Positions 24,591-34,650 are shown, numbered from the stretch's first letter. The stretch is 64,000 bases of DNA from PXAP01 sp046483315 (GCA_046483315.1 JAWODJ010000095.1:1-64000); one strand, 5' to 3'. Program-made: numbers and translations. Notes: generated by a model from the sequence alone, not told the origin.

Positions 24591-25199
24591 CTACAGGGTG
24601 ATCCTGAACTTTTTTATCTCCCGGGCGAGAGCCCTGGCATTGCCGGTATGCTCATCGAGCAGGTTCCAGAAGGCAGGGGAATGGTTCCTGTGTACGGTGT
24701 GCACCAGCTCATGGAGTATAACATAGTCGGCCAGGTGCCGCGGCAGCTGCATCAAAAAAATGCTCAGGTTAATGTTGTTGACTGCCGAGCAGCTTCCCCA
24801 GCGTGTGCGGCTGCGCCGGATGCTGACACGACGGTAGCTGAAGCCGTGCTCAGCCGCCAGCTCGGCCGTGCGGCCCGGCAGGTATTCAAGGGCCCGCTGC
24901 CTGAGGAGATCTTCTGCCTTCCGGCGCTCCTGCGCGGACAGGGGACTTTTAAAGGCCTGTTCATAATGTTTTGCCTTGTCGAGCTTATCTTTTATCCACA
25001 TGGTGTGCCTGAGCAGAAAAGCCTCGGCTTCGCGATAAGCAGAGTGCCAGGGCAGGGTAACCCTCACCCCGCGCCAGGGTTTTACCGAAAGTGTAAGCCT
25101 ACGGGCACGCCGGCTTTTTACATAGGCCACCTCCCCGATAACGGGATATGTTTTTGTCTTTTTGATCTTTCCGGCAGATTTTTTACAAAAAGAGCACAA
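24591..25199 (-). CDS. YgjP/WLM-type zinc metallopeptidase
   Basis: This 202-residue protein carries the zinc site HELVHTVH (HExxH) in the C-terminal third, followed by NHSPAFWNLLDEH. This is the layout of the YgjP-like M48 (DUF45) family. The front matches its strand-rich start (RRARRLTLSVKPWRGVRVTLP). The only plausible start is a TTG at 25199, since an in-frame stop lies close upstream and no ATG occurs before the conserved part. It stands alone on the minus strand. Substrates of the family are not known. Confidence 0.85.
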   Translation of the reverse strand: MCSFCKKSAGKIKKTKTYPVIGEVAYVKSRRARRLTLSVKPWRGVRVTLPWHSAYREAEAFLLRHTMWIKDKLDKAKHYEQAFKSPLSAQERRKAEDLLRQRALEYLPGRTAELAAEHGFSYRRVSIRRSRTRWGSCSAVNNINLSIFLMQLPRHLADYVILHELVHTVHRNHSPAFWNLLDEHTGNARALAREIKKFRITL

Positions 25200-25255
25200 A
25201 TTATTGTTTTAACAAAAAATATAATAACATTATCTTTCATATTCTGTTTAATTAT

Positions 25256-25263
25256 TATCTTTG
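25256..25263 (+). promoter_or_regulatory. -7 promoter box for the TolC-HlyD genes
   Basis: TATCTTTG is an exact TAnnTTTG match 93 bases before the ATG at 25357. The region between it and the divergent YgjP gene is AT-rich. Confidence 0.45.
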
Positions 25264-25356
25264 GTACTATTTTTTAATTCATGGTTTCCCCGGAAGACAA
25301 AATGAACACTCCGCTTCTGATTGCTCCGGCCTGAAAATAAATAACAACACCTCGTT

Positions 25357-26715
25357 ATGTGTAAGAACAGATTTGTTTTAACCTTACTGCCGGCCCTGTT
25401 TGCCCTGTTCCTGAACCCTGCACTGTCAGGGGCACAGGAGATATGGTCGCTGGAACGCTGTATCAATTACGCGCTCGAGAACAATATTATGATCAAACAG
25501 CAGGAGCTGAGCACACAGATAAGCGAAAACGCCCTGATGCAGTCCCGCATGAACCGCCTGCCTAGCCTTAACGCAAATACGCAGCAGAACTTCAACTACG
25601 GACGGTCACTGGATTTCAGCACCAACATCTACGAGGACCAGAACACCAGATCCTTCAGCTACAATGCCAGCAGCCAGGTCACCCTGTTCAACGGTTTCCA
25701 GATAACCAACACCATTAAGCAGAACAACCTGGACCTGATGGCCGGCCTGGCCGACCTGGAGAAGCTGAAAAATGACATCTCGCTCAATATTGCTTCCGCC
25801 TACCTGCAGATACTTTTCAATAAAGAGCTGCTGGCGATAGCCGAAGGACAGGTCAGCATAACCCGGCAGCAGGTGGAGCGTACAAGAAGGCTGGTGGAAG
25901 CGGGCAGCCTGCCCCGCGGCAACCTCCTTGAAATAGAGGCCCAGGAGTCTTCCGAAAATGTCAGGGTGGTCAATGCTCAAAACCAGCTTACCCTCTCCTA
26001 CCTCACCCTCACACAACTGCTGGAGCTGCCAACGGCAGAAGATTTCAGTATCGAGGTACCAGACTTTGAAGGGATATCCGTGCAGGTGCCGGCATACCAG
26101 GTCGAACCGGTATATGAGGCAGCACTTGAAACACAGCCCCAGGTGCAAAGCGCCGAATACCAGGTTGCAAGTTCTGAAACAGGACTCAGCATAGCCAAAG
26201 GCCGTCGCAGTCCCCGCCTCTTCCTTTCCGGCAACTACGGCAGCGGGTACCAGGAAATAATTACCGGCCCTTACGCGGACAGGGAAACACCCTCTTTTGA
26301 AGATCAGATACAAAACAATGCAAGGACATCAGTCTCTCTGGGCCTCTCGATTCCAATTTTTAACTCCTGGCAGGTAAACAATGCCATCTCGAATGCACGG
26401 ATAGGAGTGCTTAATACTGAGTACAGCATGCAACGCATAAAAAACCAGCTCTACCAGGAGATACAGCAGGCATACGCCGATGTGGTGGCCGCACATGAGA
26501 ATTTCCTGGCATCTGAAAAGGCACTGGTGTCGATTGAAGAGTCTTTCCGGCATACAGAGCAGCGTTTTGAGGTGGGACTGGTAACGACGGTGGAGTTTAA
26601 CCAGGCACTGAACCAGCTTACAGCTACACGCTCGGAGCTGCTGAGGGCTAAATATGAGTATATTTTCAAGACCAACATACTGGAGTTCTATCTGGGGAAC
26701 CCGATAAGCCTTTAG
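25357..26715 (+). CDS. TolC-family outer-membrane efflux protein
   Basis: This 452-residue protein has a signal peptide (residues 1-25, SGAQE) followed by two TolC-type repeats of long amphipathic helices. ERCINYALENN at the start and EAALETQPQVQSAEYQVASS in the middle are typical of the OEP family. It forms a trimeric channel through the outer membrane for efflux or type I secretion. The adaptor gene follows after 91 bases. No inner-membrane pump is next to them, so the partner must be encoded elsewhere. Confidence 0.9.
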   Translation: MCKNRFVLTLLPALFALFLNPALSGAQEIWSLERCINYALENNIMIKQQELSTQISENALMQSRMNRLPSLNANTQQNFNYGRSLDFSTNIYEDQNTRSFSYNASSQVTLFNGFQITNTIKQNNLDLMAGLADLEKLKNDISLNIASAYLQILFNKELLAIAEGQVSITRQQVERTRRLVEAGSLPRGNLLEIEAQESSENVRVVNAQNQLTLSYLTLTQLLELPTAEDFSIEVPDFEGISVQVPAYQVEPVYEAALETQPQVQSAEYQVASSETGLSIAKGRRSPRLFLSGNYGSGYQEIITGPYADRETPSFEDQIQNNARTSVSLGLSIPIFNSWQVNNAISNARIGVLNTEYSMQRIKNQLYQEIQQAYADVVAAHENFLASEKALVSIEESFRHTEQRFEVGLVTTVEFNQALNQLTATRSELLRAKYEYIFKTNILEFYLGNPISL

Positions 26716-26806
26716 GGTGATTCAACCGCCCGGCACGCTTACAAACAGGCACCCCGGTTTCAATATTATGTAAATAACCGATTATATTAATTTTATTCAA
26801 CAGAAG

Positions 26807-28162
26807 ATGTCAAGAAAAACCATGATATACCTGATCATTGCAGCCGTTGCAATGATAATCCTGGCAGTGACAGGAAAACGCGCAGGCTGGTTCGGCAAAG
26901 AGCTTGAAACAAATGTTGCCACGGAAAAGGCAGAGCGGCGCACCGTAATGGAGACCATCACTGCAAATGGCAAGGTGAGGCCGCAGACTGAAGTAAAGAT
27001 CAGTCCGGATGTCTCAGGAGAGATAGTCGAGCTTTTTGTTGCAGAAGGTGACCAGGTGGAACGCGGACAGCTCCTGCTGCGGATAAAGCCGGACAACTAC
27101 ATTTCCATGCGCGACCGGGCCGAGGCTTCGGTGAACTCAGCCAGGGCGCAACTTGCCAATGCAAAGGCACGACTGGCACAGGTAACTGCCCAGTTTGAGC
27201 AGGCAGAAAAAAACTATAACCGCAGTGAAAAGCTTTACGAGCAGAATACCATATCGGAGTCGGAGTACGAAACTGCCCGGTCAAACTACCAGGTGGCAAC
27301 CGCCGAGGTGGAGGCTGCAAAACAATCGGTACAGTCCGCCGAATTCGCGGTGAACAGCGCGGCGGCATCGCTGAATGAGGCTGAAGAGAACCTGAGACGT
27401 ACAACAATATACGCACCGATGACAGGTACGGTGTCGAGGCTGAATGTCGAACAGGGAGAAAGAGTTGTTGGCACAGAGATGATGCAGGGCACGGAGATGA
27501 TGACCATAGCCGACCTTTACAGGATGGAGGTGCTTGTAGAGGTTAACGAAAATGATATTGTGAGGGTGAAGCATCGGGATACGGCGACCATCGAAGTGGA
27601 TGCATACCTGGGGGAGATGTTCAGGGGAGTGGTGACAGAGATAGCGAACTCGGCCAACGTGGCCAACCTGGGAGCGGACCAGATAACCAATTTCGATGTA
27701 AAAATACTTATACTCGAAGATTCCTACAGTCACCTTATGCCGGAAAACCCTGACGGGCGGTTCCCCTTTCTGCCCGGCATGTCTGCCACCGTGGATATAC
27801 AGACCAACACAAAAACTGATATCCTTACCGTTCCCATACAGGCGGTCACCACCCGTGCAGACTCCCTGCTGGTGGAAGATAACGGCAGCAACGGTAACGA
27901 AGATCAGGAGACTGCCGCGCCGGAGATAACGGAATCGGCAACCGACAGCGAAATATCGGAGGTGGTGTTTGTGGTTGGTGAGGAGAATATCATTAAAATA
28001 CAAAAGGTAAAAACCGGCATACAGGATAACAGCTACATCGAGATTGTCGAAGGGCTGCAGGAGGGTGACGAGGTGGTGTCGGCTCCCTACAGCGCCATTA
28101 CACGCACGCTCAGCGAAGGGTCAAAAGTTAAGATAGTGGACAGGCAGGAGCTGTTCAACTGA
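26807..28162 (+). CDS. HlyD/MacA-family periplasmic adaptor
   Basis: This 451-residue protein has one N-terminal membrane anchor (residues 5-22). A lipoyl-type half-motif (ANGKVRPQTEVKISPDVSGE), a long coiled-coil hairpin (about residues 95-195, EQAEKNYNRSEKLYEQ) and beta-barrel domains follow. An acidic insert (NGSNGNEDQET) lies near residue 365. It would link an inner-membrane pump to the TolC protein encoded just upstream. MacA-type adaptors are normally followed by a MacB ABC transporter; here the next gene is tsaB. Confidence 0.88.
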   Translation: MSRKTMIYLIIAAVAMIILAVTGKRAGWFGKELETNVATEKAERRTVMETITANGKVRPQTEVKISPDVSGEIVELFVAEGDQVERGQLLLRIKPDNYISMRDRAEASVNSARAQLANAKARLAQVTAQFEQAEKNYNRSEKLYEQNTISESEYETARSNYQVATAEVEAAKQSVQSAEFAVNSAAASLNEAEENLRRTTIYAPMTGTVSRLNVEQGERVVGTEMMQGTEMMTIADLYRMEVLVEVNENDIVRVKHRDTATIEVDAYLGEMFRGVVTEIANSANVANLGADQITNFDVKILILEDSYSHLMPENPDGRFPFLPGMSATVDIQTNTKTDILTVPIQAVTTRADSLLVEDNGSNGNEDQETAAPEITESATDSEISEVVFVVGEENIIKIQKVKTGIQDNSYIEIVEGLQEGDEVVSAPYSAITRTLSEGSKVKIVDRQELFN

Positions 28163-28180
28163 CAAAAACCACACGCCTGC

Positions 28181-28972
28181 ATGGCTGAAAAGCATACATA
28201 TATCCTGAATATCGAAACTTCCACCGCCGTATGCTCGGTGAGCATTTCTTCAGAAAGCACCATACTTGCCTTCAGGGAGAGCATGGTGGAAAAGTCGCAT
28301 GCTACGGTGCTGACCCCCTTTATTGAAGATATAATGAAGGAAACGGGCAAAAAGTACGGCGACCTGTCCGCCCTGGCAGTGAGCAGGGGACCGGGGTCCT
28401 ACACAGGCCTCCGCATAGGTGTTTCGGTGGCCAAGGGAATATGCTACGGGGCGGGGCTGCCGCTTATTGCCGTCGACACCCTGGGAATAATGGCCGGCAA
28501 AGTACTCAGCCTGGCACACCGGGGGCAAAAAGAGAGTCCGGCAACAGCCGCCGCTGCAGCGCAGGTTCCGGAAGAGGCCTTTTCTTGGCTGCGCGGAGCG
28601 GACAGCAGCAATGTGCTGCTCTGCCCGATGATAGATGCACGCAGGATGGAGGTATATACGGCGCTATATGACACTTCGGGCAAAAGAGTAAGGGAAATAA
28701 GTGCAGAGATCATCGATCCCTCCAGCTTCAGTGAAGTGCCTGAAAAAAAGAGTATCCTCTTTTTTGGCGACGGAGCAGAGAAATGCAGGGATGTTGCCGC
28801 CCGCAAAAATACCCTTTTCATTCCCGGCATATACCCCTCGGCAGGGGATATGGCACACATGTCTCTTTTGGCTTTCCGTGAGGGCAGATTTGAGGACACG
28901 GCGTATTTCGAACCTTTCTACCTGAAAGATTTTATTGCCACAACACCGAAAAACAAGACAAAAAAAATCTGA
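28181..28972 (+). CDS. tsaB: tRNA threonylcarbamoyladenosine biosynthesis protein TsaB
   Basis: This 263-residue protein is the inactive ASKHA-fold partner of TsaD in the t6A modification of ANN-decoding tRNAs. It shows NIETSTAVCSVSI at the start and SRGPGSYTGLRIGVSVAKG (near residues 66-84), the family signature. A spacer (about residues 115-135) is longer than in E. coli. It starts 18 bases after the HlyD gene and is followed by a DUF3108 gene. Confidence 0.92.
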   Translation: MAEKHTYILNIETSTAVCSVSISSESTILAFRESMVEKSHATVLTPFIEDIMKETGKKYGDLSALAVSRGPGSYTGLRIGVSVAKGICYGAGLPLIAVDTLGIMAGKVLSLAHRGQKESPATAAAAAQVPEEAFSWLRGADSSNVLLCPMIDARRMEVYTALYDTSGKRVREISAEIIDPSSFSEVPEKKSILFFGDGAEKCRDVAARKNTLFIPGIYPSAGDMAHMSLLAFREGRFEDTAYFEPFYLKDFIATTPKNKTKKI

Positions 28973-29087
28973 ACCCGGAGCCCTCGTGAAAAATTCATAT
29001 TCGCACCGGAGCTCCCCGCAGCCCCGGCGAAGAAACATCCGGCACCACGGCAGTCCGGGCACAGTTTTTGAAACACAGCCTTTACAG

Positions 29088-29867
29088 ATGCGATCAGTTA
29101 TCCTCATATCATCAGTACTCGTTTTTGGACTTATCGCCCGGGCGGAAGGACAGGCCTTTGCCGGGGAACAGTCATACCTTCCGGGAGAGAACCTGAAATA
29201 CCAGCTTTACTATGGCCCCCTGAATGCCGGTGAGGCTGTGATGAAGCTGGAGCACGGGAGAATGGAGGGCAGGGAAGTGCTGCACGCCGTTATGCTGGGA
29301 TATACAACCGGACTGGCGGACAGGCTCTTCAGGGTGTACGATGTCTATGAAAGCTTCATGGACCCTGAGACGGGCCTGCCGCTGAAAGCTATCCGCAACA
29401 TCAGTGAGGGAAGATACCAAAAATATAACGAGGTAATATTCGACCGCTACAACAACAGGGTGATAAGCCAGTTGTCGGGAATAAAGGAGACACCCCCGGG
29501 AATACTTGATATAGTGTCGGCCATATACAGGCTCAGAGACACAATGCCCTCGGTCGCCCTGCGTGATGGCGAGGTGATAAGGCTTATGGCATACTTTACC
29601 GATGAGCTCTACCCCTTAGTGATACGATACAGGGGCACCGAGACGATACGTACACGGATGGGCAGGTTTCATGCCCTGAAGTTTTCGCCCGTTTCGGAGC
29701 CGGGCAGGCTATTCAGAACCGAAGATGACATCACGATATGGTTTTCGAACGACAGGAACTATGTACCCCTGAGAGTGAGGCTCAATATGCTTGTGGGGGC
29801 AGTAAGGATGGACCTTGTGGAAGCCGGCGGACTCCGTTACGAGCTCCGCGAGGCGGGAACGCCCTGA
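29088..29867 (+). CDS. DUF3108 periplasmic protein
   Basis: This protein of about 259 residues has a signal peptide (MRSVILISSVLVFGLIARA). The body matches DUF3108 (GENLKYQLYYGPLNAGEAVMKLE, then YDVYESFMDPETGLP). The family is a beta-rich periplasmic domain of unknown function common in Bacteroidota and Proteobacteria. I chose ATG 29088 because the signal peptide begins there; the longer frame from 28935 overlaps tsaB with low-quality basic residues. Confidence 0.8.
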   Translation: MRSVILISSVLVFGLIARAEGQAFAGEQSYLPGENLKYQLYYGPLNAGEAVMKLEHGRMEGREVLHAVMLGYTTGLADRLFRVYDVYESFMDPETGLPLKAIRNISEGRYQKYNEVIFDRYNNRVISQLSGIKETPPGILDIVSAIYRLRDTMPSVALRDGEVIRLMAYFTDELYPLVIRYRGTETIRTRMGRFHALKFSPVSEPGRLFRTEDDITIWFSNDRNYVPLRVRLNMLVGAVRMDLVEAGGLRYELREAGTP

Positions 29868-29933
29868 TGAGAACATAAAAAATGAGTGCGCCGGAAAAAA
29901 TCCTTTTGTAATTGATAATGCCCGTTTTTTATT

Positions 29934-29941
29934 TACTTTTG
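29934..29941 (+). promoter_or_regulatory. -7 promoter box for efp
   Basis: TACTTTTG matches TAnnTTTG, 71 bases before the efp ATG at 30013. A TTTG at 29905-29908 lies 25 bases upstream, longer than the usual 19-21 spacing. Confidence 0.45.
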
Positions 29942-30012
29942 CCTGGCAGCTAAGGGTAACTGCAATGTCAGCACCGCCTTTAATAAAAAATCCACTTAAA
30001 CAGTTATAGAAG

Positions 30013-30582
30013 ATGGCGACAACAAGTGACTTTAAAAACGGATTATGTATCGAGCATAATGACGATCTTTTCACCATAGTGCAGTTTCAGCATGTCAAGC
30101 CCGGGAAGGGACCGGCCTTTGTAAGAACCAAACTTAAAAGCCTGACCAGCGGCAAGGTGCTGGACAACACCTTCCAGTCGGGAGCAAAAATAAATATTGC
30201 AAGGGTGGAGAGAAGACCCTACCAGTTCCTTTACAGTGATGATATGGGCTTCCACTTTATGCACAGAGACAACTTTGAACAGCTCACCCTAGAACCTTCG
30301 CTCATTGAAGCACCCGAGCTGATGCTGGAAGGCCAGCAGGTGGAGATAGTTTACCACACCGACAGCGAGACGCCGCTGGCATGTGATCTGCCTCCCTTCG
30401 TTGTTATGGAGGTTACCTATACCGAACCGGGTGTGAGGGGGGATACCTCATCAACCAGTTCGCAAAAACCGGCAACAATACAGACCGGTGCAACAATCAA
30501 CGTTCCCCTGTTCATAAATACAGGTGACAAAATCAAGGTTGACACCCGCACAAAAAGTTATGCGGAGCGGGTCAAGGAATGA
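30013..30582 (+). CDS. efp: Translation elongation factor P
   Basis: This 189-residue protein rescues ribosomes stalled on polyproline. Three beta-barrel domains are present. The tip loop reads HVKPGKGPAF with Lys32 at the position modified in other bacteria. Bacteroidota use varied modifications here, and no modifying enzyme is adjacent (the KamA-family protein at 40.5 kb is a different subfamily, so a link is not supported). The start fits family length. Confidence 0.95.
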   Translation: MATTSDFKNGLCIEHNDDLFTIVQFQHVKPGKGPAFVRTKLKSLTSGKVLDNTFQSGAKINIARVERRPYQFLYSDDMGFHFMHRDNFEQLTLEPSLIEAPELMLEGQQVEIVYHTDSETPLACDLPPFVVMEVTYTEPGVRGDTSSTSSQKPATIQTGATINVPLFINTGDKIKVDTRTKSYAERVKE

Positions 30583-30685
30583 CGCAGAAAGGCACTGCTG
30601 AAAAGGAAAACATTGTCTGAAACATATTTTTATTGCATTTCAATATTTAAATGTTATTTTCGTATAATCCAGAGTAGAGAATAAT

Positions 30686-31915
30686 ATGCTTGAAAATGCT
30701 TCTTCCGGCCGTCTTCAGATTACCAAGTTCAAGCTGAATGCCTTGCTTGAAGTGACTCAGGCCATCAACGAAAATCTCTCACAGGAAAGCCTCATAAACC
30801 GTTATGAGATGCTTCTCAGGGATGAGCTCAAAATAGGGAAGATCCTTTTGTTTAAATTTGCACAAAGCTGGGAATGTATCCTCTGCTCCGGCTATGATGA
30901 GAGCCGCGTGGGTGAGATCAGCGTGGAAAATGATCTCCTCCCCTTTGACGGAATAACATTTATCTCGGGCGACAAGGTATCATCCATCCAGGCTTTCGAT
31001 ATTGTGATACCGGTAATAAGGGACAACGAGCCCCTGGCAATTGTTCTTATAGGCGACATTGACGAAGAGAGCGAAGGTGTAAGCCCGGTGATCAAGCATC
31101 TTCACTTTATCCAGACCCTTTCGAACATTATCGTTGTTGCCATCGAAAATATACGGCTCAACGAAGATAATATACGGCAGGCAGCCATAAAGAGGGAGCT
31201 CGAACTGGCTTCCAAACTGCAGGAGATGCTGATACCCGATCCCTCCAAGCTGCCCTCAGGCGATTCATTCAGGGTTTCGGCCTTCTATCACCCGCATATG
31301 GATGTGGGAGGGGACTATTACGATTTTATTGACCTGGGGAATGATGAATTCGGCTTCTGTATATGCGATGTGTCGGGCAAAGGTATATCAGCGGCTATCA
31401 TAATGTCCAATTTCCAGGCCAGCCTGCGTGCTATGTTCACCAGCGACATACCCCTTGAAGCGCTGGTGGAGAAACTCAACGACAGGGTTAATGAAACCAC
31501 CAAGGGAGAAAGGTTCCTGACAATGTTCATAGGCAAATACAACCTGAAATCAAGAGAGCTTGTCTATGTCAATGCCGGCCACAATGCACCGCTGGTTTAC
31601 GATATGGAGAATGAAAATTTATCGGAGCTTGAGAGCCATTGTGTAGGCATTGGTATGCTGGAGGAGATGCCTCCCGTATCTTCCCGTAAGATTAACCTGA
31701 ACGGGAGTATCAAGCTTTTCTGCTATACCGACGGACTGGTGGAGATACTGAACGAAGACCTGGTGGAGGCCGGCACGGAGATCATTGTGCCCTTCCTCAC
31801 CAACAAATCATCCATGGCCGTCAATATCAAGGATATTGTCAGCCATCACGCCGTGATGGAAGGCAACAAGTCCATTTTTGACGATATCACCATCCTGGGG
31901 TTTGAATTCCACTGA
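30686..31915 (+). CDS. RsbU/SpoIIE-type serine phosphatase with GAF-like domain
   Basis: This 409-residue protein has an N-terminal helix and GAF-like sensory region (residues 10-155). A PP2C-type SpoIIE domain follows with GGDYYDFIDL, VCDVSGKGIS and NAGHNAPLVY, which hold the metal-binding aspartates. Such proteins dephosphorylate an anti-sigma-factor antagonist in partner-switching pathways or act in other signalling. No RsbV/RsbW-like genes are adjacent. It converges with the ligase gene, the two ends overlapping by 29 bases. Confidence 0.88.
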   Translation: MLENASSGRLQITKFKLNALLEVTQAINENLSQESLINRYEMLLRDELKIGKILLFKFAQSWECILCSGYDESRVGEISVENDLLPFDGITFISGDKVSSIQAFDIVIPVIRDNEPLAIVLIGDIDEESEGVSPVIKHLHFIQTLSNIIVVAIENIRLNEDNIRQAAIKRELELASKLQEMLIPDPSKLPSGDSFRVSAFYHPHMDVGGDYYDFIDLGNDEFGFCICDVSGKGISAAIIMSNFQASLRAMFTSDIPLEALVEKLNDRVNETTKGERFLTMFIGKYNLKSRELVYVNAGHNAPLVYDMENENLSELESHCVGIGMLEEMPPVSSRKINLNGSIKLFCYTDGLVEILNEDLVEAGTEIIVPFLTNKSSMAVNIKDIVSHHAVMEGNKSIFDDITILGFEFH

Positions 31916-33353
31916 CTTTTTTCCTGTACAGGTCCATCGCCACCAGGATGGCGGCAAAGCCCCAGAAAGGCACTGCAGCCTTGTCGCTGTGCAGGAAATT
32001 GTTAAGAAAGCCGTGAACAAGGTAAGTTGTCAGGCCAAGTAAAACACCCGTTGCCAGGAGCCTGTCGCCCCTCTTCTTCAGTTGCCTGAGAAGACGGAAG
32101 CCGGTGGTCAGTGTCAGCGCCACCACGGCAATGAAGCTTAACATTCCCGGCAGGCCGGTTTCCGACAGGGGACCGAGATATTCACTGTGCGCATCACCGC
32201 CGTCAGCCATATTGGTGCTTATGATGGTGCGGTCGTACGAAACCTGGAAGGGAGCATACCTGAACATATATGTGCCGGGGCCCCAGCCCAGCAAAGGCTT
32301 CTCACGGAACATGGCAAGGGCGGCCTTCCATCGGTTGAGGCGCTCCAGGTTGGAAGCATCGGAGGTGATATTGGTCATCGAGCGGATATGCTCCCTGAAA
32401 TCGGCCGACGAATCCTGCGTGTTCCTCTCCATCTCCCTGACAATATCGTTCCTGAGCAAAAAAACCAGCAGGGCTGCAGTGAGCGAGAATGCCAGCAGCG
32501 TGCCAAAGCCGATCCTCAGCCTGATAAGGACCCATACACAAAAGGCAGCGACAATGCTTAGCCATGCTGCACGGCTGTAAGAAAAAACAAGGGCAACGGC
32601 AAACAGAACAAGGAGGATGCCGGCAAACCGGCGGTGACTGACAGGCCCCTTCCGCCGAAAAGCAAAGACGGCAAGCACGGGAATGAACATTGCCAGGGCG
32701 GCCCCGTAAGCTGTATGGTCGTTGTAAAAGGGACGGACGACCCAGTGGGCGGCCCGTTGGGCTATAAAGCCATAGGCGGCATGGTTATACAATGTATAGA
32801 AGACCACCACCATCAACGCGGCAATATAACACCAGAGAAAAACCCTGATATTGCTGTGCCTTCTGAAGATCCTTATGGCAAGAAAATAGAAGACGGTGAT
32901 AAACCAGAGGCGGACAAAGAGGAATTTAACCGATACCAGGGGCATGGTGCTGGTCATGGTTGTTATCAGAATCCACAAAAGGTAAAAAAGCACTGCCAGG
33001 CTGACGGGATGATAAAGGATATCCCTGTCCATCGTGCCGTCATATACCAGTCTGAGCAACACCACAATCATAATGAGAATAATGAGCGGTTCGGTAGGCA
33101 GGTAAAGATCCAGGGGAACGCCTCCGGCTATCCTGCTCAGCTCAACCGACAGGGGCGTGAGAAAAACCACGGCCATAAAAAGTCTGACGGGAGAAAAAAA
33201 GGCAAGGTAAAGGGCACCGACAAGAAAGGGAAAAAGCATCAGGTACCAGGTGCCCCTGTAGACCAGCAGGGCATTGACAATTATAAAGAGTATCCCGCTG
33301 CCGTAAACAAGCAGATCGCCGTACCTGTTTCCAATGTCATTATGAGTCCGCAA
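31887..33353 (-). CDS. O-antigen ligase family membrane protein (Wzy_C)
   Basis: This 488-residue integral membrane protein has about 11-12 transmembrane segments. A periplasmic region near residues 320-385 carries the family motif (ERLNRWKAALAMFREKPLLG and GDAHSEYLGPLSETG). It likely joins or polymerises polysaccharide repeat units in the periplasm. It follows the Wzz gene on the same strand, 39 bases behind. The start is a TTG at 33353, since no in-frame ATG occurs before the first membrane segment. Confidence 0.82.
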   Translation of the reverse strand: MRTHNDIGNRYGDLLVYGSGILFIIVNALLVYRGTWYLMLFPFLVGALYLAFFSPVRLFMAVVFLTPLSVELSRIAGGVPLDLYLPTEPLIILIMIVVLLRLVYDGTMDRDILYHPVSLAVLFYLLWILITTMTSTMPLVSVKFLFVRLWFITVFYFLAIRIFRRHSNIRVFLWCYIAALMVVVFYTLYNHAAYGFIAQRAAHWVVRPFYNDHTAYGAALAMFIPVLAVFAFRRKGPVSHRRFAGILLVLFAVALVFSYSRAAWLSIVAAFCVWVLIRLRIGFGTLLAFSLTAALLVFLLRNDIVREMERNTQDSSADFREHIRSMTNITSDASNLERLNRWKAALAMFREKPLLGWGPGTYMFRYAPFQVSYDRTIISTNMADGGDAHSEYLGPLSETGLPGMLSFIAVVALTLTTGFRLLRQLKKRGDRLLATGVLLGLTTYLVHGFLNNFLHSDKAAVPFWGFAAILVAMDLYRKKVSGIQTPGW

Positions 33354-33392
33354 TGTGTCTGTCGTGTTTTGATGTCATTTCTCCTCCTGTCA

Positions 33393-34412
33393 TCACCTGC
33401 TTCCCGGCCACTGCCTCCTTACGGCATCTGTCAGCACCAGCATAAACAGTGTCAGCAGGAAGGCCGATATGGTAGATACGGCAACGATAAGTGACCTCAC
33501 GGGATATGCTTTTTTGTCCGCCACCCTGGCCTCATCGACAACATACTTGTGTGACATCACCTTTTCGGCATTGATGAGTGCCTCGTCCAGGGCCGACTTA
33601 ACATCATTAAGCCTCTCGTTTCGCAAAATAAGTGATTCGTACAGGCTTGTGTAGGTTCCGCCAAGCTCCGACACCGTCCTGATCCTCTCCCTGAAGAATT
33701 CCATGCCGGCTGTGTCATGGTTCAGTATGGCACTGGCATAGGCATTGCTGAGTGTCTCGGACTGCACCTCGTAGTTAATGATGCCCTTATCGCCTATTGC
33801 CGCGAGGGAATCCTGCAGCTGCCGTATCTCATCCTTCAGCCTGTGGTACTCCTCTTCTGCAATGGCAAGCAGTTGCAGTGCCCTCTCCTTCAGCATGCCG
33901 TTCATGACCGAATCGGCAAAGGCCGATATATCGCCTGCCATGCCGGCGGCAACGACAGGATCGGTATCAAGGACCTCAATCTCTATGGCCATATAGCGTG
34001 TCTTGCGGAAACGGACGTTATTATTATATTTCCTGTTCAGGGTAGACAGCGGGTACCGGCTGTCGGGGTCTATCCCGTAATGTTCGTGCAGATCGTACTT
34101 CTCTATGATCCTGTCGCGTATTGAAACGGACTGTAATACCTGGAGAAGCCGTTCGGCATCCCGTTCCAGTCCGAATCCCATAACGTCATCCCTCAAAGAA
34201 GAGGTTCCCATAAGCGAACGGGACATATTGGCAGAGGTTGCCGGATAAAGGATAACGCAGGAACGATAGCGGGGCGTGATTAGAAGGGAGACAACTATTG
34301 ATACGATGAGCGCGGCAAGGGTGATGGTAAGCAGGGGGACCCTCTTTTTTATCATAAACAAAATCAGTCCGTGCGATGCCAGCTCCTTACCGGCTTTGGA
34401 TTTTTTTCCCAT
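33393..34412 (-). CDS. Wzz/chain-length determinant family protein
   Basis: This 339-residue protein has two membrane segments (about residues 28-48 and 305-328) around a long periplasmic helical domain, as in polysaccharide co-polymerases. Its cytoplasmic ends are short and carry no tyrosine-kinase domain. It sets the chain length of surface polysaccharide, probably with the downstream ligase/polymerase. The promoter region belongs to the repeated intergenic element also found upstream of the epimerase gene at 4134. Confidence 0.85.
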   Translation of the reverse strand: MGKKSKAGKELASHGLILFMIKKRVPLLTITLAALIVSIVVSLLITPRYRSCVILYPATSANMSRSLMGTSSLRDDVMGFGLERDAERLLQVLQSVSIRDRIIEKYDLHEHYGIDPDSRYPLSTLNRKYNNNVRFRKTRYMAIEIEVLDTDPVVAAGMAGDISAFADSVMNGMLKERALQLLAIAEEEYHRLKDEIRQLQDSLAAIGDKGIINYEVQSETLSNAYASAILNHDTAGMEFFRERIRTVSELGGTYTSLYESLILRNERLNDVKSALDEALINAEKVMSHKYVVDEARVADKKAYPVRSLIVAVSTISAFLLTLFMLVLTDAVRRQWPGSR

Positions 34413-34503
34413 TTCTTTTATGTTAAGAATTTATTCTGCCTGCGGCGGTGCTGAACACTGCCGGGCATCAATGATTGTTGCATGCAGGGTATTCTGTTAA
34501 ATA

Positions 34504-34585
34504 CAAATATATGAATTTTGCAATTGACAAATATTTCTAAAGAGTATCAAAATCTGCATGCAAAATCGATAAAGAAAATTTCACA
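34504..34585 (-). repeat. Shared promoter element, copy B
   Basis: This copy aligns with 4142-4225. The minus-strand box TATATTTG is at 34511-34504, and a TTTG lies 16 bases further upstream, where a -33 element may sit. ATGCAAAATCGA and AAATATTTCTA are common to both copies. It drives wzz with a leader of about 85 bases. Confidence 0.6.
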
Positions 34586-34650
34586 TCAGTTCAATAATTG
34601 TAAAAACACTTTTACTGCATCAGGGCAGTGCAAATTGAAAAGCCACCCCG

